The notes under the pieces: model-generated
Databases searched by the model: none
Seen by the model: the letters and a program-made list of their open reading frames with translations, nothing else
Told to the model about the DNA's origin: nothing
DNA from: Cannabis sativa
Lineage: Eukaryota; Streptophyta; Magnoliopsida; Rosales; Cannabaceae
Length of the DNA: 64,000 nt
Direction: 5' to 3'
Assembly (NCBI RefSeq): GCF_029168945.1
Contig: NC_083610.1
Span: 73,337,580 to 73,401,579, forward strand
In this document: one piece after another, positions 24,601-34,800 of the stretch
Layout: each line of letters begins with the position of its first letter
Numbering within the stretch: the stretch's first letter is position 1
Program-made: the position numbers and the translations under genes

Positions 24601-25346
24601 AATTTATGAGGGACAATTTTTTTTACAGTTTTAAGACTTGGATTTTGGATGACTAATAAACTTTGAATGATTTTTCTATTTTCTTTAATTTAGGTATGAA
24701 TTTGTGACCATATTCATATTTAAATTTTGTAATTTTTGTAACTGTGAAAAGTATGGGTTGTAACCCAACCCAACCCATAATGATTGGGTTGGTTTGGGTT
24801 GGGTTATACATAAAATTTAAAATGAATGGGTTAGAATTTAATAAACCGATCTTATTGGGTTGGCCCATTAAAATAGTCTCAACCCGGCCAACCCAACCCA
24901 TGCACAGCCCTAGTGATGGCTCTCATTCACACTTGAACTTTGTCAGATGAAAAACTGAGCCTCTATCTATTCTCTATAGCCGAAACCTCTTCTTCTCTTT
25001 TCTTCTTCAATAATTTCGAAATCCTTAAGTAAATGAGTGAGTGCCCACACACATCAAGTGGTATCTCAATCATAGTGTGTAAGACTGTGCAAAACCATCC
25101 AACAAGAAGGAGAATCAGCATCAAAGGAAGGAGAGAAAGAGATCCAGGTTCAGATATTGATAATGCTCTGCTACAGAAAGGAATCAAGGGCTAGATATCT
25201 GAACGGAAGGAGTCATTATATTCCGCTGCACCCAATGTAAGGTTTACTAAATTTTATATGTGTTTATTTCATTGTTTTAGAATTCATATTAGGATGTTAA
25301 AACATACTTGTTAGTAAATCTAGATCCTGGTAAAATATATCCAACA
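21666..25346 (+). repeat. Probable solo Copia LTR, itself split by a hAT element
   Basis: It begins TGTTGGGTTTTATGCCC and ends CCAACA. The first part (21666-22400) aligns with the 3' LTR starting at 27617, giving the family assignment. The flanks are AAAAC (21661-21665) and AGAAC (25347-25351), a 5 bp duplication with one mismatch. No primer binding site follows, and the sequence on both sides appears to be one Gypsy LTR, so I read it as a solo LTR. Without the hAT insertion it is about 1.87 kb. Confidence 0.6.
23110..24912. mobile_element. Non-autonomous hAT element (1.8 kb)
   Basis: The terminal inverted repeats are TAGGGCTGAGCAT and TAGGGCTGTGCAT (one mismatch), flanked by an exact 8 bp duplication GTGATGGC (23102-23109 and 24913-24920). 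The subterminal regions are rich in AACCC/GGGTT units (CCCAACCC, GGCCGACC). The middle holds a (TC)n tract near 23494-23521 and T-rich filler but no transposase domain I can recognise. ORFs in the 23370-23980 region are low-complexity and not believable genes. Confidence 0.9.
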
Positions 25347-26067
25347 AGAACTACTACATAACATTTGCATGCTTAAAAAAAACCAAAAACTCTCAAAAAC
25401 TAAAAAGGAAGAAGCTAGGGTTATACCTTGAATTACACCATTTGAATCTTGCTAAATAACCTCTGAATTACTGATCACAAGCTGGGTTTTTCCCCTGATT
25501 TGGTTGAGCCGAAGCAAGAGAGAGGGAGAGCAAGACTTAGGTTTCTAATTTTGTCTTTTCCTTTGATTATCTCATAATTTTCTAAAATAAAGATAATTCT
25601 AAATTTTCTTATTTCCCTTAGTGGCCAGCTGCCAACTAGAGAACAAACCACCTATCCACAAAACCAAAATACCTAAAATGGCCTCCCTTAAGAGCTTAAA
25701 TGATAAGATGGCTTAGGAGTAAAATGGTCCAATACCATAACCCTGCCAAATTCCGATATTTTAAATATCAATTTATGAATACCCCACTAAATAAAAAAAT
25801 TCTAAACTAACCCATGTGACTAAATTGGCCATTCGTCGCATTTTCTATCGTCATCGAGCAAAAATCATTAAAACTATAAATTTTACATATAACATAAATA
25901 ATACATTTAGAGTTTAATAAAACCTCCAAAATTAAAAAACTACAACTCTAATGCCTAATTCTGAAGATGGGACCCATAATAAATATAAACTCATATATAA
26001 TTATTAAATATTAATAATTAATGTTAATTTCCTTACTAATCTATAATCTAATTATGCGGTCATTACA

Positions 26068-27616
26068 ATCTAAGTCTGATCCTAAGACAACCTCAGAATA
26101 ATGTAATGGTCATATACTTAGTGTATACCATTAATAGATCTAGGGATGCCCTAATTATGAACTTAAGAAAAGCTAAAACTGTTAATTGAGGTTTGAATTA
26201 TTGATAGCTATTTTAAAATGATTATGGGATGACCATCCTATGGTCATTAAGATAACAAAGTTTTTGTTTCAACAAATACTACTTTTTAAGAACATGACTA
26301 AATCTGAAAAACAAAGTTACAAAGAAGAGAATATATTATTTGATTCAAACCCAAAGTGTTTTATCATCTTATACTATATAAGATGGTCCCACTACCTCTA
26401 TTGTATTAACGTAAGTCGTCACAACTAAAGAAGACAACACCACTGATATTTCTAGACAAAAAGTCATAGTACCTCGTCGTAGTGAGAGAGTTTCTAAGAA
26501 TCCACCCTGTTATGACTTAGATAACACTAATGATGGCAGATCATTGTTAGTTTAAATAAGTAATTAATATTCCTTATATGAAACTAAGACTTGAAGCCAA
26601 GATAACTATTATTTAACCAATCACATGGATCAATCAAAAGTTTTTCAAATACAAGGACAAGAAGGGAAACTATGCTCAGTTTATTCAATGAACTTAAGCA
26701 AACTTCCCGTTCCTAGTATTATGGGTTTGATGAGATCATCAAAACCTATGACTTTTGGTATACCTGGTAATTTACTTACTCCTTCGCAAGAAACTTACTT
26801 TAGAAGTGTTATTCAATGGCTCACTCTAAAAGAGGTCATTAGACTTCCAGATATAGGGTTTTTTTTAATCTTGGGAATAGTTTCAACTATTCTACAAAAT
26901 ATAAAGGCAAAGGAAATAATTCTTAAGCATCAACAGTGAGAGGTCTCATGTATGCTCCGGTATACACTACACCAAAAATCTACTATTGAGTGGGAGTTAT
27001 GAGTAGGTATCAAATTTAATTCAGGATAAGAACATTGGAAGACAATCGTATAAGTCTTAAGATTAAAAGAGGAACTATATGTTAATATATAAAGGTGGTG
27101 CTTTGGACCTTTTAGGCTACACTAACTCAAATTTCTAGACTTGCATCAACGCTAGAACGTCTACTTGTAAGATGGTGATTACTCTGGGGTGGGACAGTAC
27201 TTTTTGGAGAAGTGTAAAATCCTTTCTAGGGTCTCTAACTCTTCCAGTGAGATTGGATATTAAAGTGGGTCCAAAATCTACTAGACAATTATTCAGCTTA
27301 AGGAAAGTTTTATACAGTTTTTGGTGTTATTCTAGTTGTGGGTTAACTACTAACATTACTTTACAATAACATAGATGTAGTTGTCAAATAGTGAAGAATC
27401 TAGAACTCTAAGAGAAGTAAACATATAGATAGAAATTTCACAATATCAATGATTTTGTGACTAAGAAGGATGTGATGGTGGAGAAGGTTGATACTAAATA
27501 TAACCTATCAAATTCTATTATAAAGATAATACTACATATGACACTTGATATGGACAGCAAGAAGATGAAAATAATTGAAATGAACTTTTAGTTTTATATT
27601 AGTGCAAGTGGGAGTT
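26068..27616 (+). pseudogene. Badly decayed Copia pol
   Basis: Read across frames on the + strand, recognisable Copia pieces occur in the right order. These are PRRSERVSKNP (near 26470, the linker between integrase and RT), then LKQTSRS...YGFDEIIKTYDF (26690-26760, the RT LKQASRSW region), then SLMYAPVYTT (near 26945, the region before RNase H), then LLGYTNSNFA (near 27110, RNase H). Stops and frame changes are frequent. The stretch ends in a purine-rich tract just before the 3' LTR at 27617. It is a dead relic; integrase and gag are not recognisable. Confidence 0.65.
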
Positions 27617-28340
27617 TGTTAGGATTTTATGCCCTAATAAAACTCATTTCAATATAATTTTATTTACTAATTAATAAAATATCAAAAATCATTTCAAGTT
27701 GTTTGGTTTACATGTTATTTTCATGATTATATGTTTAATATATACAAATTCTAATAAATCTCAAACATATAGTTACTCATGATTATAGTATTATCAACAC
27801 AGTAAAAAATAATCATGATTATATGCTTAACTATTTAATCCCAAGATTTATCAGTGCACTAGATTTATACTGATGTGATAATCAGCGATGTAGTTTGCTT
27901 ACACTTGTATAAGTGGAATATCTTTTCTAGGGCATTAACAAAGTAAACTTGTATTAAATGCATCGGCTATACATTGAAATAAACTGATATTGACAGTGGA
28001 AAAGATATTATCACTTACCACTATTTTTTCTAAGTCAATGTCACTTAGTTGATCTTAAGTCAATCCTGAGATGGTGAAGTTGTAGCTTAATTATAATATA
28101 TACGGGTTGATTTTTTCGTTACCAGCTTACCCGTCGGACTAGCCCATACTTACATCTTGAGAATTTAGTAGTGCAATTGAGTGGGAGTATTAATCATAGA
28201 TATCGAATCTAAAGCTTTTATAACTATTTAGAAGTGAAACGATAGTTTCCTTAGAGCTTGGCTAAAACAATATAAATGAAAGAGTTCTTATTTCGGCAAT
28301 TATATTAGTAACTGAAATATCATTAAAAAAGCTAAGTGTT
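27617..28340 (+). repeat. Copia 3' LTR (truncated)
   Basis: It starts TGTTAGGATTTTATGCCC directly after GTGCAAGTGGGAGT, a polypurine-like tract. It follows the solo LTR at 21666 for about 700 bp with many differences (shared phrases: AAAACTCATTTCAATAT, GTGCAATTGAGTGGGAG, CTGAAATATCATT). Similarity stops near 28340, where a different LTR begins, so the end is missing. Confidence 0.65.
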
Positions 28341-28851
28341 TCGGTAATTATGGTTTTTTCTACAGCATAAGAGCTTTCTTGAATCAAAATTTGGATCCCA
28401 TTTCAAAGAAATAAGCCACTATTTATAGGCTTTACAAGTTAATAAATTATATTAATTATAAAATACTCAATTAATGTCTTTAGGCAATCTTAATGACCTG
28501 ATCTTCAGAGATTTAGGGACTGATTTCGTGGATCTAGAATAAGTCAGCTCCATCTGCAGTCTGGGTAATCAGTCAATCCCCTTGTGACTTTCTTGTGGAA
28601 AATCAAGTATGTTCATGGGTTAGTTTATTGCAGGTTGTTTTTGGTCATCTAGCTAGACACTATTCGGTCACCATGTTAGGATGTTCTAATTGATTCAACA
28701 ATTCTAACATAGTACATTATACTTCCTATTACGTTGTCCAGTGTGAATGACTTTAAATGAGCTAACAACCGTCCAATTACTCATTTACCAAGCCATGTGT
28801 CACCTCTTTCTATGCCATGTCATTTGGATGATTTTTGGGATAACAGGGACA
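28341..28851 (-). repeat. Tat-like Gypsy LTR fragment (third copy)
   Basis: On the - strand it opens TGTCCCTGTTATCCC at 28851. It shares the layout of the first element's LTR: an ATCATCC...GACACATGG block near the edge and a TATAAATA box at 28420-28427. No coding region follows it; it abuts the Copia LTR. Confidence 0.5.
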
Positions 28852-31300
28852 GTAAAGGAGTTTCTTGTAGTATTGCCTATCAATTGAAAACAAAATAAAA
28901 TTAATACAGAAAAAACTTCTTCAAAGGTATATATCGAACAGTTATCGACGAGTATTGAACAATATAATAAAATAATTTTATTCTAAAATATCATGAACAA
29001 TCGGACAAACATCGAGCAAGTATCATATAGGATCGAAACTTATAACAATCTATATTATCGAACATATATTGTGAAATTATCGATCATATCGTACAACTTT
29101 TCTCTATCGAACACCATCGAAACTTCATCTCTAACCTCTAAAAATACTTTTACCGAGCAACTATCGAACATGAATAGAATTATCCAATTTTACACAGAAA
29201 AAATGAGAAAAGCACAAGAAATGCATATCTGATTTTTTTCACCAACAAATTAACAAAACACACAACTAAATAAACGTAAAAGGTACGTCTTCATCGTCGT
29301 AGGTTGGGTCATTGCGGGTGGTGACTCGACTGGAGAAAATGGTGGGAATGTGGGTTTGGGTGACTGGGCGTGATGAAGAGAAGAGAAAGCGAGGAGAGAA
29401 GGGAAGAGAAACAAAGAGAGAGAGAGAGAGAAAGTGAGTTAGAGGGAGGACTTTGATGGGAGGGGTAATTTTAGATTTAGGGGAAATGTGCATATTTTTT
29501 TAAAGGGGATAAAAAAAAGATTTGTCTTTGTTTAATTTGGCCACAATTTAAGTATGAATACCCAAATTTTCTAATTAAATGTGTGGGACTCGATATTAAA
29601 TTATACAAATAGTTGTATGTTATCTCTTGTGGCGTTTTGCACCTTAAGATACCCCTTAGTATTTCTCTATCTTTAATTCAATTCTTATTTTATAGTCTTA
29701 TAATAATGATAAAAAAAAGGCCCTTATAAATGTGAGCGTCAATACACGAAGAAGAAAAGGCAAAAAAGTTTGAGAGAGAAAGGATGGCCCGAACAAAAAA
29801 TGATTAAAACATGGTTAGCTGAGCTCCCAATTCCATATGTTCCCACGTTTGTCAGAGATCTTCTAACATTGCACATGAATTAGAGTATTCACCTCATGGT
29901 AGCCGTATGACCAGGGCAGCTTTGGCTAGGGAAGCAACTGGAGTCGAAGATCTCGATATGCAGAGAAAGAGAAAGACGAATGAATAAAAAAAAAAGAAAA
30001 ATTTACAATAATATACATTTTTTGCATCTAATTTACAATAATAACATTACTACTATTACTGACGTGTCACGTTAGTTAATCTAACGTTTTTCATTTTTAT
30101 CATATAATTTGAGATATATTTTAGTTACCTCTAAAACTTATTTGTAACATAATAGTAATTATTCGTTATTTTCAAATTATATTATGATAACTTATAATTT
30201 AAAATACATTTAATTAACCTTAAATATTATTTTCGAAACTAATGAGTTGTTATTTAATATAGCAAGCTACCATTTTTATATACCAATTATTTTATATACT
30301 TTTTTGTTATTTTGAAAGCTAATTTGTTATCTTATAATATGATACAATTCAATTAGCAAAATTATAAAATAAATGTTAAATAAGATTTAAAATAATTATA
30401 AAACAATAACTAATCGTTATATTAGTAATTAAATAATTTTTTTAAAAAAAAAATAGCAAAAAAATATATGTTTCCGACATCTTAAAATATTCACATTGAA
30501 GAGTAGATCATAATAATATTTTTTTAAAGTTAAAAGAATAATAACATGGCCAAAAATAATTTTTAAAATTTACAAAAAAAAAAAAAAAGAAAGATAATAT
30601 AATGAAGCAAAAAAAAGTGTCTGGCAGTATTTTGTTTTATATTACAACTTTTTCAAAAAACAGTTTAAACAGTTTTTAGCTTTTGTAAAAACTGTGCCAA
30701 ACAGATTCATAATATGGGTATTAGTTAGAGTTAGGCGGTACTGAAAATTACCATCGTCATTTTTGACAATTAAATCCACAACTTCCGGTGGTTGATGTAA
30801 GATTTCCAAAGAAAAATGGCAGAGATTGCCCAGATGTGCTACCATCAAGAATCTCGTCAATAATGAAGTTTGTAAATTAATTTTTTTAATACAAAATCAA
30901 CCGATCTTTATTTTTTTTTTTTTTTATTATTATTACTCTGTTTTGCTCACTGTTAGTATTCTTTCTAATGTGTGGTTGTTTACAAAAATTCAGGGTTTAA
31001 AAAAGAGGAAAATTATGTATTAAGTTAAAAGTCATTCTTTAATGGTTATACAAAATTGCTAAAATATTAACATGCATTACAAACTTAAAACAATGACCAC
31101 TTGAGCCTCCCAACCCAACCTTTTCTTTTCCTTTTTTTCTTTATTAGGCAAATACATAATATAATTCCCTAATCTTTTAGCAAATTCTCTATTAACATAT
31201 AGTTTACAAAGCAAGTTTAGGCAGAAAGGAAATACATATATATATACAGGGGACCCCTCAAAAAAAGAAAAAGGAAAACAATCACGCAAATACATATACA
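28852..31300. other. Intergenic, no supported gene
   Basis: The first part (28920-29200) is scattered with the word ATCGAAC in one orientation. A (GA)n microsatellite lies at about 29415-29432. The rest is AT-rich with a poly-A/T-rich stretch around 30430-30620. A 72-codon - strand frame at 30642-30860 has ordinary amino-acid composition but no recognisable domain or partner exon. Nothing here can be called a gene. Confidence 0.5.
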
Positions 31301-31800
31301 TCTCAACCCTTTATTTTTCCATGAACATCTATCTACAGCCGCAAGCACTTGATCTGCTCTTCCAAGTCCCAACTACAGATGATCGACCGATCTTAAGCAG
31401 GGACAGTATAATTGTATTTGAGGGTCCTTAATTTTATTAAATAATTTTTATATAAAATTGTGAATCTAAACTTGTGTATGAACTGTTTTAGCCTAGAGTT
31501 GACCCTAGTCTTAACTTGAATAGCTCCCACATGGGTCAGGAATCATCAAGCATCTTCAAATTGTTTAAACTTACAATTGGCAGAGCGAACAATGCTTGAG
31601 AACAGTGTCAGCAATTCCAGATGTCAGAAGCTGTAATGGCACCCCTAAAGTTTGGTGTAACCAGTAATTATAACTATGTGTATCCAGCCAAATGTTCTCA
31701 TTTAAAATCATGGAGTTTGAAACTTCTGATTCTGAGTAGGAGAGTGGTCTCATTACCTTGCTTGCAGTTTGCAGTATCTGTAGTTGAGTTAACAAACATA
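31301..31800 (-). other. Probable 3' UTR of the ZFYVE26-like gene
   Basis: It lies directly downstream of the stop at 31801. AATAAA words in the gene's sense occur at 31433-31438 and 31311-31316, either of which could guide polyadenylation. Their use cannot be decided from sequence. Confidence 0.4.
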
Positions 31801-34800
31801 TCACATGTATTGGGCCAACCACTGTTTACACATATCTAGTACAGGGAGTGCATTTGCATGTAACGCCTGCAAATTGAATCGAAAAGCACAGCCCCAAAAT
31901 CAAACACAAATTATGTCACATTTCACATAGGACATCGAGAATCCTCCATCAAGTAAGCCCAGAATCACCAGACCTAACCACATCCAAGTAACTGATAGCG
32001 ATAGAAATTAAGGAATACCTGATGAGCTACATACTGAACATCAGCTACACTTCCACTGCGAGAAGCAATCTGGAATGCACTTTTCAGACGCCCACAAACC
32101 ACACAAGCAAGAACTTTCCTGCACATTGAAAACAACACCGAATGTAGCTTCATTATTTTACCTTGTAATCTAATAATAAGAACGATATACTTGAGCGAGA
32201 ATAATAAAAAAAATGATACACTAGAGGGAGCATAAAAGAACTTCACTTCATGACATCTAGAAGACAACCTATCTCCCACTCTTGTATCCCGCACATCATC
32301 GTGAATTCTGTACTTACTCTCTTGTATACCGCACATCATCGTGAACTCTGTACTTACTCTATAACCTTGTACTCTTGTACCCCAAACATTATCGTGAATT
32401 CTGTACTCACTCTTTATAATCTTGTAATCTTGTATCCCATACATTATCGTAAATTCTGTTCTTACTCTTTATAACCTTGTGCCAAAGGACACCATAGCCA
32501 TTTTATAAGAAAAGTGCTATTTCTACCAGTGTACCAATCCCCAGGCCTCCTTTCATCTTTGGCTTAAAAACTAGCTCCCATGAAACCAGATGTTCCCCTC
32601 CTACTAAATCTCCCCCTTCCCATAGAAAATTCTCATCTATTTTCTATCATATCAATAACCGAAATTGGTGATCTAAAAATTGACAAATACTGCTCTCATA
32701 AGTTCATGTTTATTATCTCAAAAAAAAAAAAAAGTTCATGTTTATCAAATGGTCTCTCTAGCCAATCAGCCATGACCCGTGTTATACACTTCCAATCTTA
32801 TGTATAAAGGAAGTGTCTATGCATAAACTGTGTCCATGAATCTGTTGGGTAAAATTTCTACAAGAATATGTACAGTAGTTAACAGCATATAGATCCCTAC
32901 CGGTGGCTACTGGTCAACATGTCAATGAGACGATCAGGGCGTTCTTTGTGTTTGTTAGCATATACATTAATAGCAGCACCCAGTACCTACACAGCCCAAG
33001 GGTAACATCAGCAAAACAGCTCATTAAAACAATTACTTGCCTACCATATACAAATATTTGTCATGATATATTTTCTTCAGATAGCCATGAAAAAAATTAA
33101 AAAGTTGAATTATTTGAAGGGAAATTTTTTTTGAAAAAGAGCAAGGAACCCCTTGTCTTAGACATGTCCCTGCCCGTTATACATTGAAAGTCCTCACTTG
33201 TGGCAGAGGAAAACCATGGTTACAAGAATTGCTCATAAACAAGAGGCAATAGCAGTTAGCATTCAGCCTAGATCAAAAAGAAGAGAAATTTGAGCATCTA
33301 AGCTTAATAATACCTCATAACAACTCAGGGTTCCAAGCAACATGCTAGCCACTGATATATTATTTTCTTTTAAAGGATTGACTACAATTTCTATGTCTAC
33401 ACATTTAGGCCTGTTGATAAATATTCTTCTTTTTTTTTTTTTTTTGAAAAAGGGATAAATATTCTTTTGCAATCATTTCATTTACTAGATCAACTCGAAA
33501 ATGTTATTGTACCTTAGCTAATGGTGTCCACAATACTTAAAGTTTCCATATTACCTGATCCCAATCATCATCATCAATAGTCCCTTTGATGTTTCTAAAG
33601 AATTCTGTCAACTGGCTTCCTTTTTTTCTCTCAGCAAGTGATGCAGCTACACCAGCATATATATCCACAGCTACAATGAAAGAGAGGAGACTAGGTTTAG
33701 AAACAGTAGGAGCAGTACGAGATAAAAAAAACCTGAATCAACATAACATAAACTTTGTTTGCTACCAGGAAGGTTAAATTCATAAATCACTTGGAAAGCC
33801 AAGTCAAAATTCTTTTCCACAAGAGTCTCTGCAATTTTGCATCTCCTCCTGCAAAGGAAAGAACACATAAATCTCGTTACATAATATCTCAGAAAACCTA
33901 GGTGACCAGGAAAGAAGATACTAAAGCAACAGTACCACAAACTAAGAAATAACAGCAACAAAAGAAATATGTGCACCAGCTCCACTAGCCCCTCTCAAAA
34001 AGAAGAAATATGGGGAGAATTTTCTTGTATATACATTATGTAGGCACGTTAAACCTTAAATTTCTTAAAAAACATAGTTCCTGTTTAATTAATTGGTTCA
34101 GATGAAAGCCGTATATCCTCATATCACACTTCTACAGTGCACCCCTTAATAAAAGGTGTATCCTTTCATGTTCCCGATATTTGAATAGTTATAATCTTAA
34201 TTTTTCCATATGATGGTGTACAATGTAGTTAGTTAGAACATCTTGTAAATTTTTGAAAAATTCATTATAATTTACAATGTTAAAAACATGTTCAAATAGT
34301 CTATTTCATGCGTATAAAACAAAAATAGCACACAAGCAATAGACTTCGTATCTAAATCCCAAAAATTTATAGTATGTCAGAAATAATGTATATCGGCTAA
34401 ATTATAACAATTTACATTCTAAAAACACAACGGGGATGGGATGGGGCTGCACTGTTGTACCCCTTTTTAAGGGGTGCACTTTAGAATTTTCCTATATTTT
34501 ATAAGAAACAAACTTCTATCTGACCATCCTCGATAAAAGCCAAAAATACAAACTAAAGCAAAAAGAAGAAACAAAATGAAACTAAGAGGGCAGAAAAGAG
34601 TTTCCAGCCAAGAGTATTTATTTAAAGGAAGCGGTAAATCTACTTTAGCAGCAGTTTCTAATCTACAGTAGCCTTGCTTTATTTTCTCATTAACACAAGA
34701 ATTGTTTTATTTAAAAAAAAAAAATCACTTATTTCTCCCAATAAGTAGCACATCCAACTCTATTACATAGAAGATACAGTTGTTTCTTTTCAATTTGTTT

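Larger units (their letters stand above)
20343..26067 (-). repeat. Gypsy LTR, split by nested insertions
   Basis: On the - strand the LTR opens TGTAATGACCGCATAATTAG at 26067 and ends near 20343, immediately before a primer-binding-like TTGGTATTAGAGC. Removing the nested solo Copia LTR (21666-25346 plus 5 bp) leaves about 2.0 kb, a plausible LTR size. A tRNA box-B-like word (GGTTCAAATCC) lies on the - strand at 20859-20869. No second LTR is present in the window. Confidence 0.55.
32119..32900. other. Intron with diverged tandem repeat and a tiny A-tailed insertion
   Basis: The intron lies between the exons ending at 32901 and starting at 32118. It holds four diverged copies of a 40-55 bp unit (starts at 32281, 32321, 32374, 32429) and a 19 bp insertion ending in poly-A (32714-32732). 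There is no gene. Confidence 0.7.

Noticed and set aside
25348..26067. Start of a Copia internal region after the LTR at 25346
   Set aside because: No primer binding site follows CCAACA, and the sequence reads as the continuation of the surrounding Gypsy LTR, so the Copia LTR is treated as solo.
29266..29493. 75-codon - strand ORF near the (GA)n tract
   Set aside because: Composition is driven by the microsatellite and there is no supporting exon structure.
32250..32480. Tandem repeat considered as a CRISPR-like array
   Set aside because: Unit lengths vary, units are diverged, spacers are not unique, and it lies in an intron of a plant gene.
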